Assembly (NCBI RefSeq): GCF_006965485.1
Contig: NZ_CP041360.1
Span: forward strand, 7,420,501 to 7,484,500
Reading direction: 5' to 3'
Source: Spirosoma sp. KCTC 42546
GTDB taxonomy: Bacteria; Bacteroidota; Bacteroidia; Cytophagales; Spirosomataceae
Length of the DNA: 64,000 bases
The notes under the pieces are model-generated. The model did not search any database and was not told where the DNA came from. It worked only from the letters and a program-made list of their open reading frames with translations. Position numbers and translations under genes: made by a program. Below are positions 25,764-33,592 of this stretch, piece after piece (positions within the stretch are counted from its first letter, which is position 1; each line of letters starts with the position of its first letter).

Positions 25764-26528
25764 TCACTGCCAAACCTTAAAATATTTAATGCCAATACTG
25801 ATTGATTGAACCATGTTACGAGTACCCCCGCGATGCCCTATGAAAATACCAACTTTGCCGCTGTTGGTTGATACTACCTGTTCATCAAAAATAGTTCTAC
25901 CATTAACACTCACCTTTACGTTTTTACCAAATCGCTCAACGCGGAGTAACTGATTATTTTCGCTCGAAATAAGGCCCCCGAGGCTGAAACGTTCTGTATC
26001 ACCAGTTTCAACATATAACGTAGTAGGCGACGCGTAGGCAGCTTGATACTGCTCAGGATTTTTGTCGCCATTCGGTTTGGCATCCCAGAAAATACCCGCG
26101 TAAGCATTCTCCCCCCAGATTCCAATCTGCGTTTCTGCGATAAAATCGTCAAAATCATCTTGCGAGCTCATAAAATAATCCTGTGCATTTTGGCCTTTAG
26201 CTAACATACCAGAGAAGTTCAATTCTTTTTTCTCAAGCTTGAAATAATCAATATGATCGTACTTGAAGTCAAGTCGTTCGAACCGGTTATTTGCGAAATT
26301 CTCGTTTATCGCGAGTGTCATGTTCGCTTTTTTAGACTCAATTTCTTTTTGAATTAACGCATGGTCTATACGAGTTTGGACTTCTTTTTTCTCATTCTCC
26401 GTTTTCTGAATTGCATCCATTTTTCGTTTTCTGGTCAATGCCTCAACTTGTTCCGGTTTGTTTGCCCATTGGACAAACAAGAAACCGAGAACCAGAATGG
26501 ATAGGATCGTAATGGCTAAAATTTTCAT
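25764..26528 (-). CDS. Membrane-anchored protein with coiled coil and jelly-roll domain
   Basis: The 254-residue protein has one N-terminal hydrophobic helix (AITILSILVLGFLFVQWA) that anchors it or acts as a signal, a lysine/glutamate-rich coiled coil at about 30-70, and a C-terminal domain (about 75-254) with QIGIWGENAYAGIFWDAK, LLRVERFGKNVKVSVNGRTIFDEQ and GKVGIFIGHRGG. That pattern resembles concanavalin-like jelly rolls (laminin-G or DUF1080 type), which often bind glycans. It is the second gene of a two-gene minus-strand unit with the small secreted protein at 27016. Function is unknown. Confidence 0.7.
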   Translation of the reverse strand: MKILAITILSILVLGFLFVQWANKPEQVEALTRKRKMDAIQKTENEKKEVQTRIDHALIQKEIESKKANMTLAINENFANNRFERLDFKYDHIDYFKLEKKELNFSGMLAKGQNAQDYFMSSQDDFDDFIAETQIGIWGENAYAGIFWDAKPNGDKNPEQYQAAYASPTTLYVETGDTERFSLGGLISSENNQLLRVERFGKNVKVSVNGRTIFDEQVVSTNSGKVGIFIGHRGGTRNMVQSISIGIKYFKVWQ

Positions 26529-26563
26529 TGGCGGAGGTGTTAGTCCAAAAAATCACGCGTATC

Positions 26564-27016
26564 TCAATTGCACTCGACCTTCAAACAGGTCAGAACAGAG
26601 GGAGGAATTCCCTTCAATTTTTCGCAGGCATAATCGCCTTCCGACAACGCAATCATTGTCCATTTGCCGTTTCTCCATTTCAGCACCTGGCCAGCACCTT
26701 GTGAGGTTTCCTGTTTATTTTTATCCAGCAGGTTTATACTGACCTCGGCATAATCGCCACAAATGCCTCCCCCGCTACTATCGACCTTCCTTTGGTCTAC
26801 TACTTTACCGGACTTGAGTTCGGCCATGTATTTTGTTTCCCTGATTTTGACCAACAGATAAACGTCTCCTTTAGAATGTGCACCTGTCTGATTTGCCTCT
26901 TTAACGAGCTGAGCAATCAGTGAAGTTTCTTTCGTTGTCTGTGCCTGCGCTTGATGATAACTTGGCGTAAATGTTAACAGCAAGGTTGAGATAATAGCAA
27001 AAAAATAAACCTTCAT
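26564..27016 (-). CDS. Small secreted protein of unknown function, 150 residues
   Basis: The protein starts with a clear signal peptide (KVYFFAIISTLLLTF, ending near AQAQ at 26) followed by a soluble domain of about 120 residues. Four cysteines (GGGICGDYA, DYACEKL, VLTCLKVECN) could form disulfides in the periplasm. The motif EVSINLLDKNKQETSQGAGQVLKW suggests a small beta-rich fold of the NTF2/SnoaL or lumazine-binding kind, but this is only an impression. It lies 35 bp upstream of the coiled-coil/jelly-roll gene and is probably co-transcribed with it. Confidence 0.65.
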   Translation of the reverse strand: MKVYFFAIISTLLLTFTPSYHQAQAQTTKETSLIAQLVKEANQTGAHSKGDVYLLVKIRETKYMAELKSGKVVDQRKVDSSGGGICGDYAEVSINLLDKNKQETSQGAGQVLKWRNGKWTMIALSEGDYACEKLKGIPPSVLTCLKVECN

Positions 27017-27210
27017 TTGTTCTTACTAATTACGTAGTACTGTTCTGCTTACTATACACAAAACACTTGTATACCAAAGAGTTGAAAGCTTATCACCCTG
27101 CCATTTCATCAAAAGTAAGGGGTATCTCTCCACGCCTTTTTGCTGGCTCCAATACAGTTAGTTATCTCTATGAAGTAATGACCCAAAGGTAGTGGACGCG
27201 TAAACACCCT

Positions 27211-27244
27211 AAAGCCCAACTCTATGTTGGGTGGGTTTGGCTTT
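27211..27244 (-). terminator. Hairpin after the Bcr/CflA-type transporter gene
   Basis: AAAGCC/GGCTTT outer arms and CCAAC (27216-27220)/GTTGG (27226-27230) inner arms form an interrupted stem about 105 bp past the transporter stop. The U tract is weak. The remaining bases of the 333-bp gap 27017-27349 show nothing else. Confidence 0.45.
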
Positions 27245-27349
27245 ATAATTGGTAGCTCAGCTTACCCAATGTGGTAATTTATCCGTGAAGGGGCTCAACT
27301 TGTCTGCAGTACTTTACGGGCTTACTGCTGTTTCCTATCAGGGGAATGG

Positions 27350-28546
27350 TTAGCGTTTAGGAGCCGTGCGTACCAAAAGCATAGCTGCCAGCCCGCCCAT
27401 AAAATAGGCAACTGGCAGAGGAGTTACCGAATTCACCAGCAGCCGATCAATGAATGAGCCTCCCAGTGCGCCTACAACTAGATAAGAGGTCCCATAAATG
27501 GACGCAGCCATACCTGCCATTGACCCCATGGGTTCGAGCGCTAACGCGCTACTATTGGGCTCAGCAGCTACATTGATCCCTTGTAGAAGGGCTATGAGAC
27601 CAAAGAAGATAAACATATTCACTGGCCCTTTTAGCAGGATCGTTAGCCCGAGTAAGATACTCGCCAGAATCCAGTAAACGGTTAACAGACTCCGTACCGT
27701 ACGACGCGCGCCAAACCGGGCAACCAGTTTGGCATTTAAGAATGTGAAGAGAGCCATTATAATACCCACACTCGCAAAGATGAAAACAAAAAGCCCCGGA
27801 CGGCCATAAATTGTACCAACCATGCGTTCCGAACTGCCTATATAAGAACTAAAACCAGCAAATAAGATGGTCGTAATAGCTGTATAGCGGACAAAAATCC
27901 GATTGCTCCAGACTCGACGTATAGACTGTATCAGTGAAGCTAAGGCTAACGGTTGCCGATCTGCTTCCGATAGTGATTCACTGAGCCGGAATGACCAGAT
28001 AAAGAAGACAATTGCAAAACTAGCTGGGGTTAGAAAAACTACCTGCCAGGGCCCAACAAGGAGGATGGCAGAACCCAGCAAAGGTGCCACAATGGGCACA
28101 GTCAGAAAAATGGTCAGAATCAGGGACATGATACGCGCCATTTCACTCCCCTGAAATCGATCACGAACACAGGCAATAGCACTTACAAACAAAGCTCCTG
28201 CTCCTAATCCCATAATAAAGCGTGCTACCAGAAGCCAGGCCAAGCCAGGAGCCATTACAGTGGTTATACACCCACCTATATAGAGAAGAAAACCAACTCG
28301 CAGTACGGGTAAGCGGCCATAGCGATCCGAGAGTACGCCAAAAAAAATCTGCCCAATTTGACCAAGAAAAAAGAACGTAACTAATTGAGCAGTTGCGGTT
28401 GACTCTGGCCCCAGACCGAAATGATGGCGAACGGCACCAAAGGTGGGCAGAATAATATCAATGGCCAGTGCGGTCAGCAACATAATTGAGGCCATCAAGC
28501 AAATGAATTCTGTTGGTTTAATCAGGTTTCTCTGAGGGATGTGCAT
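27350..28546 (-). CDS. Bcr/CflA-type multidrug efflux MFS transporter
   Basis: The 398-residue protein has about twelve membrane helices. The N-terminal TALAIDIILPTFGAVRHHFGL, the loop FFGVLSDRYGRLPVLRVGF (the MFS signature between helices 2 and 3) and the RFIMGLGAGALFVSAIACVRDRF stretch are typical of the Bcr/CflA drug-resistance subfamily, proton-driven exporters of drugs or small metabolites. It is divergent from a short-chain dehydrogenase gene at 28828, with 281 bp between starts. The exported compound is unknown. Confidence 0.87.
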   Translation of the reverse strand: MHIPQRNLIKPTEFICLMASIMLLTALAIDIILPTFGAVRHHFGLGPESTATAQLVTFFFLGQIGQIFFGVLSDRYGRLPVLRVGFLLYIGGCITTVMAPGLAWLLVARFIMGLGAGALFVSAIACVRDRFQGSEMARIMSLILTIFLTVPIVAPLLGSAILLVGPWQVVFLTPASFAIVFFIWSFRLSESLSEADRQPLALASLIQSIRRVWSNRIFVRYTAITTILFAGFSSYIGSSERMVGTIYGRPGLFVFIFASVGIIMALFTFLNAKLVARFGARRTVRSLLTVYWILASILLGLTILLKGPVNMFIFFGLIALLQGINVAAEPNSSALALEPMGSMAGMAASIYGTSYLVVGALGGSFIDRLLVNSVTPLPVAYFMGGLAAMLLVRTAPKR

Positions 28547-28785
28547 GAGCGTTCCGTTTTTCCATGCAAATCCTAAACCCGACTCGATGGACGCTTATTC
28601 GCCAGTACAAAAATGGCGACTAAATGGCTAGGAGAAACTGGGCTAAAACGTCAATATTAGGGGGTATTTCCGACAAAAGAGAGGTATTCAGCCAGTTGTA
28701 GCGTTGTTTCCTGGCTTACACTTAAAAATCCACTTTTTATAGACGACGGGTTGAAAATCGTACTACATTCTCTCCCCGGCCAGCC

Positions 28786-28793
28786 TACCTTTG
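28786..28793 (+). promoter_or_regulatory. Bacteroidota-type -7 element of the dehydrogenase gene
   Basis: TACCTTTG matches TAnnTTTG and lies 34 bp before the ATG at 28828. No good -33 TTTG is present at the usual spacing, so the promoter may be weak or need an activator. Confidence 0.4.
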
Positions 28794-28827
28794 TTAGTAA
28801 TCGCAGACAACTTAAACCAACAGGTAT

Positions 28828-29556
28828 ATGAACATTTCGAATAATAAAATTCTGATTACAGGGGGAGCCTCAGGGATTGGCTTAGGGCTTACCGAACGCT
28901 TCATCCAGGAAAACAACACCGTAATTATCTGCGGAAGGAGAGAGTCAGCACTCCGGGAAGTAGCGACTAATTTTCCTTCTGTCATCACAAGATCCTGCGA
29001 TCTGGCCATTGCCGAAGAACGGCACGCCCTTTACCAATGGATTCAGGAAGAACATAATGACTTATCGGTATTAGTAAACAATGCAGGTATTCAACAATGG
29101 ATGTCTGTTTCCGACGAGGACTTTTTCCGACGCGCCAAAGATGAACTTATGGTAAACATAGAAGCCCCACTTCACCTCACGTCCCTGTTCATTAACTTGC
29201 CCGCTCTAACCTCGGTTATTAACGTAACGTCGGGCTTAGCCTTTGTCCCGCTAACTAAAGTGCCCGTCTACTCTGCTACCAAGGCGTTCTTCCATTCCTT
29301 CACCCTATCGTTACGCGTGTTATTAAAATCCAACGGTATAGAGGTAATTGAGATGATACCTCCCGCCCTTAATACAGATCTGGGAGGAAAAGGATTACAC
29401 GATCATGCCCCTCCCGTAAGTGATTTTATCGATGCTGTGTTTGAGCAGTTAAAACAAGGTAAAACGGAATTGACATTTGGGTTCAGTGATGCAATGACCA
29501 AAGCAACACCCAGCGAGCTACTGACTACGTTCAACAGAATGAACACAACTAGTTAA
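28828..29556 (+). CDS. Short-chain dehydrogenase/reductase, DltE-like
   Basis: The 242-residue enzyme shows the classical SDR motifs: cofactor loop TGGASGIGLGL (residues 11-21), the VNNAG motif (about 85-89), the catalytic serine in NVTSGLAF and the YSATK active-site motif (Tyr about 150, Lys about 154). CGRR after the second strand suggests NADPH preference. This group is often annotated as DltE-like oxidoreductase. The substrate is unknown. It is monocistronic and divergent from the Bcr/CflA-type pump, which hints at co-regulation in response to a toxic compound, but that is inference. Confidence 0.88.
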   Translation: MNISNNKILITGGASGIGLGLTERFIQENNTVIICGRRESALREVATNFPSVITRSCDLAIAEERHALYQWIQEEHNDLSVLVNNAGIQQWMSVSDEDFFRRAKDELMVNIEAPLHLTSLFINLPALTSVINVTSGLAFVPLTKVPVYSATKAFFHSFTLSLRVLLKSNGIEVIEMIPPALNTDLGGKGLHDHAPPVSDFIDAVFEQLKQGKTELTFGFSDAMTKATPSELLTTFNRMNTTS

Positions 29557-29579
29557 TAGCTTAAGGTTCAGCAACGCTG

Positions 29580-29753
29580 TTAGTCAGTTGACCTTCGCGA
29601 TAAGTAAAGCCCTAAACCCGTAAATGTAAGCGAAGCAAAAAAACACACTAATGGATAGAAGTTTTTGAATGGAAAAAAGAAAGCACTGGCAATTAAAAGC
29701 GCGGAAATAAGTAGAGAAATAAGGCTTAAGACGCGAAAGAGTTTGTGTTTCAT
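29580..29753 (-). CDS. Small two-helix membrane protein, 57 residues
   Basis: Reading the minus strand from ATG 29753 to TAA at 29582-29580 gives a clean 57-residue protein: a basic start (MKHKLFRVLS), a first hydrophobic helix (LISLLISALLIASAFFF), a short loop with lysine and a tyrosine (PFKNFYP), a second helix (LVCFFASLTFTGLGLYL) and a charged tail (SRRSTD). The distribution of charges and helices is what a real membrane protein shows. The overlapping frame on the same strand has no such organisation. It converges on the dehydrogenase gene, ending 24 bp from its stop. No family is recognised. Confidence 0.65.
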   Translation of the reverse strand: MKHKLFRVLSLISLLISALLIASAFFFPFKNFYPLVCFFASLTFTGLGLYLSRRSTD

Positions 29754-29929
29754 TAGGTAAAAACGGCAATTGGCTAACTCGATGTCATATCAATCTGATA
29801 CCAGCGATTCCCACAAGCCTTGTAGTGGTACACTTCTATCTGCCCCTATATTATCGCAAATCGGGCTTCGTTTCTTAAAGATCACGTTTCGATATAAATA
29901 AACTAAAAAGCGCAATATCAGGAGCAACA

Positions 29930-30107
29930 ATGGTACTGACCATTGGAAACCTCAATGTATATACAGTTTATACAGGCAAGTTAAGCCAAGAACGGTGAAC
30001 AAGCCGAGCTATTACCAATGAGTGTTCGCGAATTTATCGAACGGCGTACACTAGCCGTAGAAGAGTATAAGACCGCTCATGTTAAGGTACATAATGAGCT
30101 TAATTAA
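29930..30107 (+). pseudogene. Remnant of a small helix-turn-helix (excisionase-type) gene
   Basis: ATG 29930, six bases after a GGAG ribosome site, opens with MVLTIGNLNVYTV, the start typical of small HTH_17/MerR-like DNA-binding proteins, and stops at TGA 29996. In the next frame the sequence continues as LLPMSVREFIERRTLAVEEYK and stops at 30105, resembling the end of such a protein. Part of the middle seems missing and the frame is shifted. The match is from memory and partial, so this is a cautious call. Confidence 0.35.
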
Positions 30108-30700
30108 CATAAAGGTGCTACTATCAAGCAGCCCACTTTGTCGAAACGGCCTCTGGTATAGGGGTAGTCACCTGAATATCAGCTCGAACTTGCTTTTGCG
30201 AATGCAGTTGGACAGATGGGTAGGCTCTGGTTATGTAGTCAACACCAGGCTGGATGAACTGACAGGCTGAGTGGATGACCCGGGGTCTGAGGTTAGCGTT
30301 TACCCTAATCAGTAAAAATGAACATGCTATATACCGATACCCACCAAACCCAGACCAGAGCGACCCCGTTGCGCTAACAGGAATCGTATAACAATAGCGG
30401 TCTGGATTGGAAGTAAAGATTTTAGGAGCAAGCCTCATTCGCATCAAATTTATTGCTGGCCCAAAAATCCTACATAACGTCCGAACTAATCGTAACTTTT
30501 GTAGCAACATTTATAACAAATGTTGCAGAATGAGTAAATGTGCAGGAAATTGAATCAACAGTAGGGATATAGAGCGTATGCTCTACAAAAACACCGTTGG
30601 CTTTGTATCGCCCTCGGCTTTCAGCTGATTAAAAAATTTATGCAGCGCTAATTCGGTCAGGAAGAGTAGTACGTATAGCACCTCTTTCGAAGCTCCAACA
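30108..30700. other. Decayed or non-coding stretch with one perfect hairpin
   Basis: A 128-codon minus-strand frame (30124-30510) has no recognisable domain, signal or codon pattern and I do not accept it as a gene. GCAACATTT (30504-30512), loop ATAAC and AAATGTTGC (30518-30526) make a perfect 9-bp hairpin without a U tract. Nothing else is supported. Confidence 0.5.
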
Positions 30701-30736
30701 TAGAAAAGCCCAGCCTTAATCAGCTGGGCTTTTCTA
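30701..30736. terminator. Strong bidirectional terminator
   Basis: A perfect 14-bp stem (TAGAAAAGCCCAGC, 30701-30714, with its complement at 30723-30736) surrounds an 8-nt loop. It lies 20 bp past the stop of the minus-strand gene at 30756-31127 and carries U-rich edges on both strands. Confidence 0.85.
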
Positions 30737-30755
30737 TAAAGTACAGAGCCTGCGT

Positions 30756-31127
30756 TTATTGCATGGCAATTGTACGGCTGGTCTGTTGAACGGGCGTCGA
30801 CAGATTTACTTGTTTCCGAATGCTGCCTTCGCTTGATTTTACTTCCAGTTCATACTCTCCATCGGCCAGTTGATCAACATTCAACTTCATGGCATATTTA
30901 GCTTCTTTCTTGCCAATGCTTTGCTGATACAGAACTTCATTGTTTTTATTGCGAAGCAACACAACAACTGGTGTCTCGGTTGATTTCTGGACCGCAACCC
31001 GGATTTCATGGTTGATTGTCACATACGCGCTGGCATCGAACGAAAGTGCTTTGGGAGTAGTGGGATTAATAAAGGAAGAAGCGCTCAATAAAATAGAAAC
31101 TGCGGCTTTGCTCATTAGTGGTAACAT
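30756..31127 (-). CDS. Small secreted beta-sandwich protein (DUF3244 / sorting-domain-like)
   Basis: The 123-residue protein has an N-terminal signal-like helix (MSKAAVSILLSASSFI, from the second Met) and one domain in which IRVAVQKSTETPVVVLLRNKNNEVLYQQ and LNVDQLADGEYELEVKSSEG follow the strand pattern of DUF3244 and T9SS type A C-terminal sandwiches, but without preceding cargo. Many Bacteroidota encode such short secreted proteins of unknown role. The gene is monocistronic, with a strong terminator. Its upstream region has a sigma-54-like promoter (31183-31198) and a tandem dyad (31254-31290), suggesting activation by an enhancer-binding protein. Confidence 0.68.
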   Translation of the reverse strand: MLPLMSKAAVSILLSASSFINPTTPKALSFDASAYVTINHEIRVAVQKSTETPVVVLLRNKNNEVLYQQSIGKKEAKYAMKLNVDQLADGEYELEVKSSEGSIRKQVNLSTPVQQTSRTIAMQ

Positions 31128-31182
31128 GGTAGTAGCGTGTTTAGTCTTTAAATAGGCGTTGTTTACTAGTTGCTACATCTAT

Positions 31183-31198
31183 TCCAAAGCTTGTGCCA
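31183..31198 (-). promoter_or_regulatory. Sigma-54-like promoter upstream of the small secreted protein gene
   Basis: On the minus strand the sequence reads TGGCAC, five bases, TTGGA. The -24 block is perfect and the -12 block differs from TTGCA at the C. It would start transcription near 31173, 46 bp before the ATG at 31127. The deviation at a normally invariant base keeps confidence moderate. Confidence 0.4.
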
Positions 31199-31253
31199 GT
31201 TTCTTATACCAATTGACTGTCAACATATTACGCAGTGTGCCATTAACGGGTGC

Positions 31254-31290
31254 TGTCCGTAACTGGACAATTTCTGTTCACTTGCGGACA
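31254..31290. promoter_or_regulatory. Tandem 16-bp dyads, 21 bp apart (enhancer-like operator A)
   Basis: TGTCC-N6-GGACA occupies 31254-31269 and TGTTC-N6-GGACA occupies 31275-31290, separated by 5 bp, so equivalent bases are 21 bp (two helical turns) apart. It lies 55 bp beyond the sigma-54-like promoter. The same layout recurs at 34990-35026. The remainder of the 31128-31520 gap shows nothing else. Confidence 0.65.
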
Positions 31291-31520
31291 AAATGGAGAG
31301 TATATGTGGGGAAAGAACGCAAGACCTGCCGATACCTTGGCAGTCCATTACTTTTGAGGAAACCGGAGCAGTTCCCCTCAGACAATGAAGCAGGAGAATA
31401 GTATGTAAAGTCTACCATTCAGGAAGCACCCTACCTAAACCGTTTAGAACCCTAACTATGAGCTTTACTTGCGCAAATGCTGGCCGATTTCAATAAACCA
31501 CAACAGAAATTTTTACCCGA

Positions 31521-32075
31521 TTATAGTGGTAGATTCTGGTATGAACACAGTCGGTAAACTTTATCACGACTTCGTTTAATCCGCATCTTAACGGTGCTAA
31601 GCTTCAGGTTATACAACTGAGCAATCTCCTCAAAACGCATTCCCTGCTCATACTTAAGCTTTAAGAGCGTCTGTTCGTTAGCCGACAAACTAGCCATCGC
31701 CTGTTTAAGCAGTTGAAGGGATTGTTCCTGAATTTGGGCATCCTGCCCTTCAGACGAACAAGTCTCTTCACTTTCATCGAGCGTAGTCAGCGTAAGCCGC
31801 TTGGATAAGCGGAGCTGGCCAGCGCAGTAATTGTGCGTAATTGAATAAAGCCAGGTAGAAAAACTCGACCGTTCGTGAAAGGTATCTAACTTACTAAACA
31901 TCTTGATAAAGATGTCATGCGTAAAGTCATGGGCATTCTCCGTGTCCTTAGTGATGGATAAACAATGCCGATATACTTTGTTGACGTACCGATTATAGAG
32001 AGTCTCGAAGCACTCATTGGGTTGATGAGGCATGTATTGCCGAATCAGGGCTTCGTCGGTTAGTGAAGTAGACAT
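31521..32075 (-). CDS. ECF-type RNA polymerase sigma factor
   Basis: The 184-residue protein has sigma region 2 (about 25-90, with DFTHDIFIKMFSKLDTFHERSSFSTWLY) and region 4 (about 125-175, with LSANEQTLLKLKYEQGMRFEEIAQLYNLKLSTVKMRIKRSRDKV), and nothing between, as in extracytoplasmic-function sigma factors. No anti-sigma gene (FecR or zinc-binding type) adjoins it, which is unusual because most Bacteroidota ECF genes are paired with one. The next gene on the same strand is the small secreted protein about 390 bp downstream. Confidence 0.92.
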   Translation of the reverse strand: MSTSLTDEALIRQYMPHQPNECFETLYNRYVNKVYRHCLSITKDTENAHDFTHDIFIKMFSKLDTFHERSSFSTWLYSITHNYCAGQLRLSKRLTLTTLDESEETCSSEGQDAQIQEQSLQLLKQAMASLSANEQTLLKLKYEQGMRFEEIAQLYNLKLSTVKMRIKRSRDKVYRLCSYQNLPL

Positions 32076-32190
32076 AAGTAAGCTGCGTAACAGTTGACTT
32101 GTAGTTTAGTAAAATAAAGGTGGCGGTTATATAGTTTATTAGTGATCTATATTCGATGAATAGCATAAATTGCCGTCTTTTAAGTAATAA

Positions 32191-32207
32191 TTGGCTTCTT
32201 TTTTGCC
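32191..32207 (+). promoter_or_regulatory. Sigma-54-like element upstream of the Hpt gene
   Basis: TTGGCTTCTTTTTTGCC keeps the GG-N10-GC spacing of sigma-54 promoters, with a good TTTTTTGC -12 block. It is about 190 bp before the Hpt ATG. No dyad like those at the other two sites is visible upstream, and the T-rich context makes a chance match possible. The rest of 32076-32399 shows nothing else. Confidence 0.3.
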
Positions 32208-32399
32208 AGGCCAGTAATTACCTAAAATGAGCACAGAGTAGACGCCCGCTAGTGCTAGGCCGTCAGGGTGCTATGTAGGGTTCAAGTGCCGGTTATTTTA
32301 TAACTTCTAATTAGTGAACTAGCTATCTATCTGAACAATTATTTACATTAGTACCTATTTTAATACTTGTAATTTAAATACTGTAGTTTTTTTATACTT

Positions 32400-32852
32400 A
32401 TGAGGACGGACCCAGACTTGGCATTGACACAGGTAGATCAGAGGGCTGGGATGGTACAGGAAGGAAATCGGCTAGCGAATACCCCCTCAACTCATCTGCT
32501 GGATACAGAACGACTGCGTGAATTATATGGTGAGGATACTGCCTATGCTGCCAGTATGTTCGAAACATTTCTGGAAACAGTATGGCCGGAATTTGATACG
32601 TTCGATACGCTTATTGCGGAACAACGCTGGGTAGATATACGTCTGTTAGCTCATAAACTAAGACCTACTCTTGGCATGGTGGGTTTATCAGATCTGGAAA
32701 TATTACTAGCCCAGTTTGAGGAATTAGCCGCTACAACCACCAAATCCGAGCGGATTAGCCGTCTCTGGAATCAATTACATTCCGATCTGATAAGCTGTAA
32801 ACCACTTGTTCAGGCCGAATGGCAACGCTTGCTGACAACAACCATACCATGA
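32400..32852 (+). CDS. Hpt-domain phosphotransfer protein
   Basis: The 150-residue protein contains one histidine phosphotransfer domain at about 45-130, with the phospho-acceptor His85 in LLAHKLRPTLGMVG and helical flanks typical of the four-helix bundle. Such proteins relay phosphate from a hybrid kinase receiver to a response regulator. Its stop overlaps the start of the LytTR regulator (ATGA), so the two are translationally coupled and probably partners. No cognate kinase is nearby, so the phosphate donor must be encoded elsewhere. The N-terminal 30 residues are poorly structured. Confidence 0.88.
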   Translation: MRTDPDLALTQVDQRAGMVQEGNRLANTPSTHLLDTERLRELYGEDTAYAASMFETFLETVWPEFDTFDTLIAEQRWVDIRLLAHKLRPTLGMVGLSDLEILLAQFEELAATTTKSERISRLWNQLHSDLISCKPLVQAEWQRLLTTTIP

Positions 32853-33541
32853 TCCTGAAATGTATAATCGTTGATGATGAAACGATGGCTCGCAAGGCCT
32901 TGCAACGCCTTTGTGAGCAACACGAATCCTTAGACATAGTGGCGATTTGTGAGAATGCCACTCAGGCTCTGAACGTATTATCAGAACATGAAATTGATTT
33001 GATCTGGCTGGATGTTGAAATGCCGGAGCTATCAGGATTCGACTTACTGGATCGACTACCCGTTGTACCACAGGTTATTCTGACAACCGCTAAAACAGAT
33101 TATGCCTTTGATGCCTTTCAGTACCAGGTTACGGATTATCTGAAAAAGCCTATAACGCAACCTCGCTTTAAGCTAGCTGTTGAGAAGGTTCTGGCAGCAC
33201 AGAAAAAGAATGAGCCAGTGCGGCAGGGGGATAATAAAGCCATTTATGTCAAGTGTGATGGCCGCTATGTTCGCGTTCCCTATGATTCAATCATGTATAT
33301 TGAAAATGCGGGCGACTACGTCAAAATCCTGACCAGCCAACAGGCGTTTGTGGTCTATACAACGATGAAATCACTGGAAGAAAAATTAGGAACACAGTTT
33401 CTCCGGGTTCATCGGTCTTATATCATTAACCTGGATAAAATCGTCGATATAGAAGAGAGCAATTTAGTGGTAGCTTCAAAAGTAATTCCCATTAGCCGCG
33501 CCAATAAGTCCGAACTGATGAGTCGGTTAAATTTATTATGA
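32849..33541 (+). CDS. LytTR-family response regulator
   Basis: The 230-residue protein has a receiver domain (about 1-120) with the acidic pair IIVDDE, the phospho-acceptor Asp in IWLDVEMPELSG and the conserved Lys in YLKKPI, then a LytTR DNA-binding domain (about 135-228, VPYDSIMYIENAGDYVKI, FLRVHRSYIINLDKI). I chose ATG 32849 because it overlaps the Hpt stop by four bases and gives the standard MILKCIIVDDE start; an upstream in-frame ATG at 32819 would add ten residues inside the Hpt gene. It likely receives phosphate through the Hpt protein. Confidence 0.93.
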   Translation: MILKCIIVDDETMARKALQRLCEQHESLDIVAICENATQALNVLSEHEIDLIWLDVEMPELSGFDLLDRLPVVPQVILTTAKTDYAFDAFQYQVTDYLKKPITQPRFKLAVEKVLAAQKKNEPVRQGDNKAIYVKCDGRYVRVPYDSIMYIENAGDYVKILTSQQAFVVYTTMKSLEEKLGTQFLRVHRSYIINLDKIVDIEESNLVVASKVIPISRANKSELMSRLNLL

Positions 33542-33592
33542 GCGATCGGTCTGATTGACGTCAAACTGAAACTGGAGAAACCTCTAGGCTGG

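Noticed and set aside
29584..29769. A 61-codon minus-strand frame over the small membrane protein
   Set aside because: The alternative frame from 29753 gives a well organised two-helix protein, while this one has cysteine- and phenylalanine-rich runs typical of a shifted frame.
30124..30510. A 128-codon minus-strand frame in the decayed stretch
   Set aside because: No recognisable motif, no ribosome site, and the start lies inside a hairpin.
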